The notes: a model not told the origin generated them from the sequence alone. DNA of 5,401 bases from Firmicutes bacterium UBA6226 (GCA_002441045.1 DJWQ01000108.1:3336-8736); one strand, 5' to 3'. Counted from the first letter of the stretch, positions 1 to 5,401 are shown. Translations and numbers: made by a program.

Positions 1-135
1 ATTGCACCCATACAATCCTTAATCAATAAGTCTGAAAAGGTGATGCTTAAAGTAAAGCCTGATTCATGGCAATATAAGATGACCAAAAGAAATATAGGTG
101 CATTGAAAGGTGCTTTAGAAATATTAAAACCCTGA
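1..135 (+). CDS. C-terminal end of an unidentified protein (5' truncated)
   Basis: Reading frame 1 is open from the first base to a TGA at 133-135, giving 44 residues that end in GALKGALEILKP. The tail is lysine-rich and mixed polar and hydrophobic, with no membrane helix and no motif I can name. The frame is judged real because it runs open to the window edge and its stop is followed at once by a terminator hairpin on the same strand, as expected at the end of a transcription unit. The start and most of the protein lie upstream of the window, so no function is offered. It is convergent with the minus-strand gene that follows. Confidence 0.6.
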   Translation: MAPIQSLINKSEKVMLKVKPDSWQYKMTKRNIGALKGALEILKP

Positions 136-179
136 TCATGAAGCTCTCAAGATATGAGAAACTCATTTTCAGGGTTTTT
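126..179 (+). terminator. Intrinsic terminator overlapping the stop codon of the upstream gene
   Basis: AAAACCCTGA (126-135) pairs perfectly with TCAGGGTTTT (169-178), and the downstream arm runs into a T tract (175-179). The loop has a further small stem, TCTCA (145-149) with TGAGA (154-158). The TGA stop of the upstream frame is part of the left arm. Read on the minus strand the same hairpin is followed by TTTTAATAT, so it may also terminate the convergent gene, though with a weaker U tract. Confidence 0.8.
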
Positions 180-223
180 CTTATATAGGTATGGTGAGTA
201 TTCTTCTATCTTTCAGGGATGAA

Positions 224-694
224 TTATCTTGGATATTCACCTTTAATGACGAAGAAAGAACCGCGAATTGAACCGGCAAGCTTTGACTTTTGAGTTGCAA
301 ACTTAAATTTGCCTTCTAACTCTGGAGGTACTGGCATACCTTCACATAATTTAAAGCCTACGGCTCTTTTCTTAGGATTATCAACCGTATACATGACGTT
401 GATTGCCAACCCACTTTCATAGAACACATAAGTGAACTGAATGTTTTCCACTTGAAATTGTGATACTTCAAGTGGCTTAGCCGCAAAGACAATATTACGC
501 TCTGTTTTTAGTATGTTTTCTGCATAAGATAAAGCCTCTTTATTTTCAGATGCTGGTGAAACTTCAAAAGCATGTTTGTATTTTGTCATAAAATAACGGG
601 CTTCATTCGCTCGTAAACCTGCAAGTGCATCTGTATAGGGTGATGAAGTTAACCCAGCATTGGATACGGTTTTAAAATCAATGATCTTCGACAT
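224..694 (-). CDS. Uncharacterised 156-residue soluble protein
   Basis: I do not recognise the family. The start is ATG (complement of 692-694), preceded by a good ribosome-binding site, AAAGGAG (complement of 701-707), with six bases between. The protein has no signal peptide and no membrane helix. Residues 20-65 look helical and charged. Residues 67-155 look like alternating beta strands, for example NIVFAAKPLEV, FTYVFYESGLAINVMY and GSFFVIKGEY, with a basic segment at 108-112 (PKKRA) and a single Cys at 117. It is transcribed divergently from the TetR-family gene, so the regulator could also act on it through the upstream operator. It may share the bidirectional terminator at 126-179. The complete frame and strong RBS make it a real gene; its job is unknown. 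Confidence 0.8.
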   Translation of the reverse strand: MSKIIDFKTVSNAGLTSSPYTDALAGLRANEARYFMTKYKHAFEVSPASENKEALSYAENILKTERNIVFAAKPLEVSQFQVENIQFTYVFYESGLAINVMYTVDNPKKRAVGFKLCEGMPVPPELEGKFKFATQKSKLAGSIRGSFFVIKGEYPR

Positions 695-724
695 ATTGAG
701 CTCCTTTATCTTTTGTATATGACT

Positions 725-758
725 ATAATAAGTTTATACTTAAAAAAATCAAAATCAA
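725..758 (-). promoter_or_regulatory. Possible promoter of the divergent minus-strand gene
   Basis: On the minus strand two adjacent TTGATT hexamers (complement of 753-758 and 747-752) lie upstream of TATTAT (complement of 725-730). The nearer one has a 16-bp spacer. Both boxes match consensus at about four of six positions in a very AT-rich stretch, so the call is tentative. The upstream operator palindrome (769-786) begins about 10 bp from the outer -35 candidate, close enough for a bound repressor or activator to affect it. Confidence 0.35.
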
Positions 759-768
759 ACATTATTAT

Positions 769-786
769 AAATGAACACGTTCATTT
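769..786. promoter_or_regulatory. Distal TetR-family operator (palindrome 1)
   Basis: AAATGAACACGTTCATTT consists of perfect 8-bp inverted arms (AAATGAAC and GTTCATTT) around a 2-bp centre, AC. It sits just upstream of the -35 box of the TetR gene (792-797). The same arms recur at 823-840 with only the centre changed. Palindromes of this size next to a tetR-type gene are the usual binding sites of the encoded dimer. That this regulator binds here is inferred from position and symmetry. Confidence 0.75.
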
Positions 787-791
787 AATGC

Positions 792-820
792 TTGACAGCG
801 GTTTGCCTATGTTGTAAATT
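792..820 (+). promoter_or_regulatory. Sigma-A-type promoter of the TetR operon
   Basis: A perfect -35 hexamer TTGACA (792-797) is followed after 17 bp by TAAATT (815-820), which matches four of six positions of the -10 consensus. The expected transcription start, near 827, falls inside the proximal palindrome (823-840). A repressor bound there would block initiation. The promoter is bracketed by both operator copies. Confidence 0.7.
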
Positions 821-822
821 AT

Positions 823-840
823 AAATGAACATGTTCATTT
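823..840. promoter_or_regulatory. Proximal TetR-family operator (palindrome 2)
   Basis: AAATGAACATGTTCATTT has the same 8-bp arms as the copy at 769-786 with an AT centre, which makes it a perfect 18-bp palindrome. It covers the predicted transcription start and ends one base before the ribosome-binding site of the TetR gene. The two copies are 54 bp apart start to start, about five helical turns, so dimers would lie on roughly the same face of the DNA. Negative autoregulation is the simplest reading. Confidence 0.8.
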
Positions 841-850
841 TGAGGTGGCT

Positions 851-1408
851 ATGAGAAAAAGAGATGATCAATTAAGAGATAACTTATTGGAAGTCGCAAA
901 TCATATTATGGATAGCGAAGGGGTAGAAGCGATCAACATTCGTTCCATTGCAAAAGCTGCTGGTGTCGCTAGTGGCACTGTTTACAACTATTTCTCCAAT
1001 AAAGAAGAAATCGTTCTATCATTAACTGAGGTGTATTGGGAAGCAATCATGATAGAAATACGCACCTTAAATTTTACCTATTCATTTTGCGAAAATATTG
1101 AACTGATTTACAGGTTTTTGAAAGAAAAAATTGACACACGTGCAGGTATGCTCATGAGAAGTCTCTCTACGACGACATTGGAAGGCAGTGGTCAAGAGAA
1201 GATGGGACGCATGCATTCAAAATTAAGTGAAGTCTTATTTCAATTTTTAGAAAAGGATGAAGCGATTGACAAATTAGTATGGTCAGAACAGCTAAGTAAA
1301 GAGTCGTTTGTAGCCTTTGTCATTTCAAATCTAATCCTTCAATTTAGAAATAAAGCAGAAAATATAACCGTATTACTAGAAATTATTCAGCGCGTCATCT
1401 ATAAGTAA
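851..1408 (+). CDS. TetR/AcrR-family transcriptional regulator
   Basis: The protein has 185 residues, a normal TetR length. The N-terminal DNA-binding domain spans about residues 8-55, with the helix-turn-helix at 30-50 (IRSIAKAAGVASGTVYNYFS) followed by NKEEIV, the classic family signature. The rest (60-185) is helical and variable, as expected for the ligand-binding and dimer domain; the ligand cannot be read from it. I chose ATG at 851 because GAGG at 842-845 lies five bases before it. An in-frame GTG at 845 would add two residues but overlaps that site. Two palindromes just upstream suggest it represses its own operon. The downstream membrane genes follow with no terminator between, so they are its likely targets, as in many TetR-controlled export or stress modules. 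Confidence 0.93.
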   Translation: MRKRDDQLRDNLLEVANHIMDSEGVEAINIRSIAKAAGVASGTVYNYFSNKEEIVLSLTEVYWEAIMIEIRTLNFTYSFCENIELIYRFLKEKIDTRAGMLMRSLSTTTLEGSGQEKMGRMHSKLSEVLFQFLEKDEAIDKLVWSEQLSKESFVAFVISNLILQFRNKAENITVLLEIIQRVIYK

Positions 1409-1460
1409 TCGGTTAGTCCTTCGCTCAATTTGTTGGATTTTATGAATAAAGGAATAGAAA

Positions 1461-1465
1461 AGAGG
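1461..1465 (+). promoter_or_regulatory. Ribosome-binding site fixing the start of the 7-helix membrane gene
   Basis: AGAGG stands six bases before ATG 1472. The two upstream in-frame alternatives, TTG 1430 and ATG 1442, have no purine-rich site at proper spacing, so the 14 extra residues they would add are probably untranslated. Confidence 0.65.
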
Positions 1466-1471
1466 TATATT

Positions 1472-2140
1472 ATGTATCAGGCATTAGTAGAGACAATTTT
1501 TGATGTTGTCTACTTAAGTTTTGCGATGATCACTGGGATTCTTTTAGTCTCAAAGGGCAAAAATACATTAATCAAACTCGTAGGTTGGATGACTTTTCTT
1601 TTAGGTTTTGGAGATGCGTTTCATTTAGTACCACGAATGTATGCTTTATGGACCAATGGACTTGAGGCAAATGCAACTGCACTTGGTATAGGAAAATTGA
1701 TTACGTCGATTACAATGACTGTATTTTATTTACTCCTTTATTATATTTGGCGTATTTACTTTAAAGTTGAAGATAAAAAGAGTTTAACTTTTGTTATGTG
1801 GGGACTGGCAATCGTTAGAATTGTGCTTTGTTTATTCCCGCAAAATGAATGGCTAAATTATCAACAGCCAGTGGATTTCGGTATCTATAGAAATATCCCA
1901 TTTGCTATTATAGGTATTTTGATCATTTGGATTTTTGCATCTGAGGTTAAGAAAACCCAAGACAAGGTATTTAAGCATTTACCGTTAGCGGTAATTTTGT
2001 CATTTGGATTTTACTTACCAGTTGTACTTTGGGGCTCTAGTATACCCGCTTTAGGCGCTTTAATGATTCCAAAGACTTTGGCTTATGTCTGGGTGATTTT
2101 CATGGGACTTAGCTTATATCGTCAAACTCAGAAAGGATAG
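1472..2140 (+). CDS. Seven-helix integral membrane protein, function unknown
   Basis: With the start at 1472 the product has 222 residues and is almost wholly hydrophobic. Probable membrane helices are at about 7-26, 36-52, 77-97, 104-122, 141-157, 169-188 and 191-216, with short basic loops. A striking segment, GDAFHLVPR (47-55), at the end of helix 2 places Asp, His, Pro and Arg at the membrane face. I recall similar segments in uncharacterised Firmicute membrane proteins but cannot name a family. It lies 63 bp after the TetR gene with no terminator between, and three bases before the DUF2871 gene, so all three are probably one transcript. Seven helices with no ATPase or known transporter motif leave export, sensing or a redox role all open. 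Confidence 0.85.
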   Translation: MYQALVETIFDVVYLSFAMITGILLVSKGKNTLIKLVGWMTFLLGFGDAFHLVPRMYALWTNGLEANATALGIGKLITSITMTVFYLLLYYIWRIYFKVEDKKSLTFVMWGLAIVRIVLCLFPQNEWLNYQQPVDFGIYRNIPFAIIGILIIWIFASEVKKTQDKVFKHLPLAVILSFGFYLPVVLWGSSIPALGALMIPKTLAYVWVIFMGLSLYRQTQKG

Positions 2141-2143
2141 TTT

Positions 2144-2560
2144 ATGAAGAAAAAATTCGCAAATGCAGCACTCATTTATGCAGTGATTGCACTTATATCA
2201 GGTGTTTTTTACAGAGAATTCACTAAGCTCAATGACTTTACAGGTAAGACAAATCTATCAGCACTTCATACACACTATTTTGTGCTAGGTATGTTCTTCT
2301 TTTTAATTCTCTTATTGATGGAAAATGCATTTCATCTATCGAATCAACCGAAATTAGCAGGTGCAGTGGTCGTCTATCATGTTGGACTCAATCTTTCCAC
2401 TATTATGCTTCTCGTTAGAGGCGTACAGCAAGTGCTGATAGAAGCGCCTAGTCGTGGACTTGATGCTTCTATTGCTGGGATTTCTGGTCTGGGTCATATC
2501 GTGTTAAGTGTTGGTCTCATATTAATATTAATAAAAATTAAGAAAGCAGCGATACAGTAG
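2144..2560 (+). CDS. DUF2871-family four-helix membrane protein
   Basis: The protein has 138 residues with helices at about 7-23, 43-64, 72-93 and 110-131. The conserved-looking parts are SGVFYREFTK (19-28), LHTHYFVLGMFFFLILLLME (41-60), RGVQQVL (92-98) and DASIAGISGLGHI (107-119). By memory of the family these match DUF2871, a small membrane protein of unknown function in Firmicutes. His42 and His44 open helix 2, His79 is in helix 3 and His118 is in helix 4. The HTHxFVLGMxFF pattern recalls haem-ligating helices of haem-copper oxidase subunit I, but haem or metal binding is inference. The RBS AAGGA lies six bases before ATG 2144, overlapping the end of the preceding gene, which implies coupled translation. 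A terminator follows. Confidence 0.85.
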   Translation: MKKKFANAALIYAVIALISGVFYREFTKLNDFTGKTNLSALHTHYFVLGMFFFLILLLMENAFHLSNQPKLAGAVVVYHVGLNLSTIMLLVRGVQQVLIEAPSRGLDASIAGISGLGHIVLSVGLILILIKIKKAAIQ

Positions 2561-2577
2561 CAAAATCACCCTTAAAG

Positions 2578-2622
2578 CCTTTGAAACAGACCAATGAATG
2601 GTTTGCTTTCAAAGGTTTTTTT
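2578..2622 (+). terminator. Strong intrinsic terminator ending the TetR operon
   Basis: CCTTTGAAA (2578-2586) pairs perfectly with TTTCAAAGG (2607-2615). A short inner stem, ACCA (2590-2593) with TGGT (2599-2602), continues the hairpin. A run of seven T follows (2616-2622). It lies 17 bases after the DUF2871 stop and separates the two operons. Confidence 0.92.
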
Positions 2623-2632
2623 CATGTCTGAG

Positions 2633-2662
2633 TTGAGTCAAACTTTGTTTTTCTGTTACAAT
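2633..2662 (+). promoter_or_regulatory. Extended -10 promoter of the solute-binding protein operon
   Basis: TGTTACAAT (2654-2662) is an extended -10 element: TG one base upstream of TACAAT, which matches five of six consensus positions. TTGAGT (2633-2638) with an 18-bp spacer is a moderate -35. Transcription would begin near 2669, leaving a leader of about 35 bases. No operator is obvious apart from the short 9-bp palindrome that overlaps the -35 box. Confidence 0.6.
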
Positions 2663-2693
2663 GGGTCTAACAGTTTAAAACATGAATTGATTT

Positions 2694-2707
2694 AGGAGTT
2701 TACTTTG
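2694..2707 (+). promoter_or_regulatory. Ribosome-binding site and TTG start of the solute-binding protein
   Basis: AGGAG (2694-2698) stands six bases before TTG 2705-2707. There is no in-frame ATG before residue 132, and starting later would remove the membrane anchor and the first lobe. The rare TTG start is therefore well supported and may lower expression somewhat. Confidence 0.8.
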
Positions 2708-4330
2708 ATAAATTATAAAAGCTTGGCGCATCTTAAGTTAAAGATTTTATTGATTGCAGTACTAATTTTATCAGTCATTGGTATCATTTTTATTTTAAAA
2801 ATCAACTTGCCAAAATCTGAAAATGATAGTCGTTTGGTCATCGGTAGGAAAACGGATTCTATTTCACTTGATCCTGCCATTACATCAGACTCTGAATCCT
2901 TTCAGGTTACCGCTAATATTTATGAAACGCTTGTTAAATTTGAAAAAGGCGGTACTGAGGTAATCCCAGGCTTAGCTGAGGAATGGAAAGTGAGTGAGGA
3001 CGGCAAAACGTGGCAATTTAAAATTAGAAAGGGTGTAAAATTTCACGATGGAACAGATCTTGATGCCAATGTTGTCGCTTTTAATTTTGAAAGATGGATG
3101 GATCCAGATAGTCCCTATCACACAGGTCAATTTATCTACTGGCGATATTGTTTCGGCGGCTATCCGGGCATTGTAGAAAGAGTAACCGCACTATCAGATG
3201 AAACATTAGAAATTGTTCTAGAAGAACCTTATGCTCCATTTTTAAATGCATTATCAATTCCAGCTTTTGGCATCGCAAGTCAATCTGCTATCATAAAATA
3301 CAACGAAACACTTAGAACTCATCCAGTAGGAACTGGTCCATATGTTTTTAGCGAATGGAATCAAGATGAGAATATCGTTTTAACTAGAAATGAACTTTAT
3401 TGGGCAGGTGATGCAAAGTCCTTAGTGCTCGAGTTTAAAATTTTTCCGGAGGAAACAGACCGTGTGGCGTTGTTAAGATCAGGTGAGGTTCAAATCATCG
3501 ATCAGCTTTCAGATGATGAAGCAAGAACCATCGTTTCAGACGACAAACTCCAAATTTATTACAGACCTTTTTTTAACATTGGATATCTTGCGCTAAACAA
3601 CTCAAAACCACCATTTGACAACATACTTGTAAGAAAGGCGGTTTCACTTTTAGTGGATAAGGAGGCCATCATTCAAGCCTCTGATAATACACTTGCAAGA
3701 CCTGCAAATTCTTTCTTGCCACCAGTGGTTATGGGATATCATGAAGGTATAAAATCAGAAAAAATTAATATTGATTTAGCTATATCACTTTTAGAAAGTG
3801 CAGGCTATTCTGATGGACTAGATATTAGTCTTTGGGTAATGGACCGTCCACGAACGTATTTGCCTAACCCAGTATCAACTGCACTTGCACTCAAAGAACA
3901 GTTGGAAGTTGGGGGAATAAGAGTAACGGTTAAAATTATTCCTTGGGACAGTTATATTGACGACATTAAGACTGGTGAACATGAAATGGCACTTATTGGC
4001 TGGAATGGAGACATCGTCGATCCCGACAATTTCATGAATACATTGTTTTCATCTGAGCATCTAGATGCAAAGCTAAGCTTTAATTATGCTTTTTATTCTA
4101 ACCCAGAAGTGGATCGACTGCTTACACAAGCAAGACGCGTCTCAGATGTCTCTTTTAGAACAAGTTTGTACCAGGAGCTTCAAGAGCTTATTGAAGCAGA
4201 TGCTGTTTCTATTCCTTTGATGCATACGATGACGGCGATAGGGGTTGCTGACGGCGTCATGGGATTTGAACCGCAAATTACAGGTGAAGAGGTATTATGG
4301 AAAATTCAACTGATCAATACGCAGAAATAA
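2705..4330 (+). CDS. Membrane-anchored family 5 solute-binding protein (DppA-like)
   Basis: The protein has 541 residues, a normal length for the SBP_bac_5 family that delivers peptides, nickel or similar solutes to ABC importers. The family signature runs from about 89 to 131: GLAEEWKVSEDGKTW, then VKFHDG, then a hydrophobic segment ending in FERW. Further typical blocks are THPVGTGPYVF (205-215), YLALNNSKPPFDN (294-306) and the hinge-side segment GEHEMALIGWNGD (424-436) with VDPDNF (438-443). The latter closely resembles the E. coli DppA region that holds the peptide amino end, and RPRTYLPNP (381-389) matches the region supplying the carboxylate-binding Arg. Dipeptide or short-peptide binding is therefore a fair guess. 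Oddly, residues 12-31 form an uncleaved-looking helix with no lipobox; the only Cys is 149, so it is anchored by a helix rather than a lipid. No permease or ATPase gene is in view. Confidence 0.92.
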   Translation: MINYKSLAHLKLKILLIAVLILSVIGIIFILKINLPKSENDSRLVIGRKTDSISLDPAITSDSESFQVTANIYETLVKFEKGGTEVIPGLAEEWKVSEDGKTWQFKIRKGVKFHDGTDLDANVVAFNFERWMDPDSPYHTGQFIYWRYCFGGYPGIVERVTALSDETLEIVLEEPYAPFLNALSIPAFGIASQSAIIKYNETLRTHPVGTGPYVFSEWNQDENIVLTRNELYWAGDAKSLVLEFKIFPEETDRVALLRSGEVQIIDQLSDDEARTIVSDDKLQIYYRPFFNIGYLALNNSKPPFDNILVRKAVSLLVDKEAIIQASDNTLARPANSFLPPVVMGYHEGIKSEKINIDLAISLLESAGYSDGLDISLWVMDRPRTYLPNPVSTALALKEQLEVGGIRVTVKIIPWDSYIDDIKTGEHEMALIGWNGDIVDPDNFMNTLFSSEHLDAKLSFNYAFYSNPEVDRLLTQARRVSDVSFRTSLYQELQELIEADAVSIPLMHTMTAIGVADGVMGFEPQITGEEVLWKIQLINTQK

Positions 4331-4947
4331 AAAAAGGTAAAAAGGAGATCAAACAAAGGCGCAATTATTCTATTTTGATAGTTGTGCTATTGGTCGCGTC
4401 TTTACTTATAATATCGCTAAATCATAAGAATAAAGAGCTACCACAACAAATTTTGCCTTCCTTGCCTCAGCCAATAGCAAAGGAGATGATATTAATTACC
4501 TCCGCTGGACAGAGCACAGACACATATATTGTGAAGGACATCGCAAATACTCTTAAAATTCACAATTATTTTATGCCAAAAGCAACTTCTGAGGATTTAG
4601 AGGAGATAAATACAATTGTGTTTGTTGTAGGCTACAGTCAAATTAATGAAAAATTATACAGTCTTGAATTTGAACAGGAACTTCAGCGTATAGAAAGTCT
4701 GATAGATGAAGCCATGCGCCTTAATATGTCTATGATAACGGTCTTCATTGGCGGTGAATATAGAAAAGATGAACAGTCAATTGCATTATTGGAAAAGACA
4801 AGTGCAGTGTCGGATTACATCATTGCGACAGACAATGGCGCTGATAATCTTACCGTTTACTCGATTGCAAAACAGAATCAAATTCCACTAACCATAGTCG
4901 AAAGCTTAGGGGATTTGTCTGAACCTTTTGCATCGGCATTTAGGTAG
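4297..4947 (+). CDS. Membrane-anchored DUF6305-like extracellular protein
   Basis: The protein has 216 residues. A lysine-rich N-terminus (11-22) is followed by one membrane helix at 24-41, a short Pro/Gln-rich linker (49-60) and a globular domain at 62-214. By memory the domain matches DUF6305, whose hallmarks are ITSAGQS followed by D and a VK pair (here 67-80), a VVG strand end (110-112) and VFIGGE followed by a basic residue (149-156). The alternating strands and helices suggest a Rossmann-like fold; no catalytic residues can be assigned. Positive-inside topology puts the domain outside the cell, as for the binding protein before it. ATG 4297 is preceded by AAGAGG (4287-4292), inside the end of the upstream gene. 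The 34-bp overlap implies translational coupling and a matched amount of both proteins. A role as a partner of the binding protein is inference. Confidence 0.8.
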   Translation: MENSTDQYAEIKKGKKEIKQRRNYSILIVVLLVASLLIISLNHKNKELPQQILPSLPQPIAKEMILITSAGQSTDTYIVKDIANTLKIHNYFMPKATSEDLEEINTIVFVVGYSQINEKLYSLEFEQELQRIESLIDEAMRLNMSMITVFIGGEYRKDEQSIALLEKTSAVSDYIIATDNGADNLTVYSIAKQNQIPLTIVESLGDLSEPFASAFR

Positions 4948-4954
4948 GTGAGAG

Positions 4955-5401
4955 ATGATTACGTTATTTGATCGATTTAAAAAATGGCAGTACGCATTTT
5001 TAGGGATTGGTTTTACAGTGTTTGCGTTTATTCTTCCAGCGTTGGTAGATTTCTTTTGGCTGGATATGATTGCAAAGGTTCGAGAATCTATTGTGCTTGG
5101 AGATAGCGGTCCTCTAGTGATGGCTTCTGCAATTTATAGCCTACTCAATACAGCTCAAAACCTACTGACATTTATGGCGGCTTATGCATTTACTGAGCAA
5201 TTTTTTTCGGAAAAAATGAGTTTTTTTTCACTAAAAATCATTTGTGTTCTCATATTGTTTTATGCTATCAATTATTTTGTAGATGCTTTGCATTTAATCA
5301 CATGGGATGCTTTTGCTAGTGTGTTTTCAGCAATTATAGTGATGTTACTTATTAAAAAGCCTTATCATCATGCATCCGCTTTTAGTACCATAAAAGTGTA
5401 A
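4955..5401 (+). CDS. Four-helix membrane protein of unknown function
   Basis: The protein has 148 residues with hydrophobic helices at about 13-36, 54-78, 91-113 and 116-134, a basic start (FKKW, 8-11) and a short tail, KKPYHHASAFSTIKV. Acidic and polar residues inside or next to helices include Asp32, Asp110 and His113 (FVDALHL, 108-114). I recognise no family. It could be an independent small membrane protein, or the membrane-sensor part of a larger receptor, but TAA at 5399-5401 ends it here. ATG 4955 begins seven bases after the preceding stop. AGGTGA (4946-4951) is a close but usable ribosome-binding site that overlaps that stop, so it is read as the third gene of the operon. It carries no LytTR, kinase, GGDEF or permease motif. 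Confidence 0.75.
   Translation: MITLFDRFKKWQYAFLGIGFTVFAFILPALVDFFWLDMIAKVRESIVLGDSGPLVMASAIYSLLNTAQNLLTFMAAYAFTEQFFSEKMSFFSLKIICVLILFYAINYFVDALHLITWDAFASVFSAIIVMLLIKKPYHHASAFSTIKV

Noticed and set aside
845..850. GTG start two codons upstream of the TetR ATG.
   Set aside because: It overlaps the GAGG ribosome-binding site that serves ATG 851, so it is more likely part of that site.
1430..1471. N-terminal extension of the 7-helix protein from TTG 1430 or ATG 1442.
   Set aside because: Neither has a ribosome-binding site at a suitable distance, while ATG 1472 has AGAGG six bases upstream.
2633..2641. TTGAGTCAA palindrome as an operator for the second operon.
   Set aside because: It is only nine bases long, has one copy, overlaps a normal -35 box, and its flanks are not symmetric.
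4297..4330. Frameshift joining the binding protein and the DUF6305-like protein into one fusion.
   Set aside because: The binding protein ends at a usual family length, and the next frame has its own start, ribosome-binding site and membrane anchor.
5201..5228. T7, A6 and T8 homopolymer runs inside the last gene as a phase-variation or frameshift site.
   Set aside because: The reading frame stays open and the hydrophobic helix pattern continues smoothly across the runs, and such tracts are common in AT-rich DNA.
1..5401. CRISPR array, insertion sequence, tRNA or riboswitch.
   Set aside because: I saw no repeated spacers, transposase frame, long terminal inverted repeats or cloverleaf, and the gaps between genes are short and explained by promoters, operators and terminators.

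Overview
The window is AT-rich, with AGGAG-type ribosome-binding sites, one TTG start and several families common in low-GC Gram-positive bacteria. This suggests an anaerobic Firmicute, probably a clostridial lineage. The organism assignment is inference; there is no rRNA or marker gene to fix it. I see no mobile element, tRNA, rRNA or CRISPR array.

Layout. (1) Bases 1-135 hold the last 44 codons of an unidentified plus-strand gene. Its stop codon lies inside the stem of a terminator hairpin (126-179). (2) A minus-strand gene (694-224) encodes a 156-residue soluble protein that I do not recognise. (3) The 156-bp gap between it and a divergent TetR-family gene carries two near-identical 18-bp palindromes (769-786 and 823-840) flanking a good sigma-A-type promoter. 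This is a clear autoregulation layout. (4) The TetR gene (851-1408) leads a three-gene unit with a 7-helix membrane protein (1472-2140) and a DUF2871-type 4-helix membrane protein (2144-2560). The unit closes with a strong intrinsic terminator (2578-2622). (5) A new extended -10 promoter (2633-2662) starts a second unit: an oligopeptide/dipeptide-type solute-binding protein held by an N-terminal helix rather than a lipid (2705-4330), a membrane-anchored DUF6305-like protein overlapping it by 34 bp (4297-4947), and a 4-helix membrane protein (4955-5401) whose stop codon is the last three bases of the window.

How they may work together. The first unit looks like a ligand-responsive regulator controlling two small membrane proteins of unknown function. 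Both carry histidines in or at helices, and DUF2871 recalls the helices of haem-copper oxidase subunit I. The second unit is the more unusual one. A DppA-like binding protein has no lipobox and no adjacent permease or ATPase in view. It is tightly coupled to another anchored extracellular domain and a small polytopic protein, so a surface sensing or accessory-uptake complex is as plausible as a standard ABC importer. That reading is inference, and the genes after the window would help decide it.
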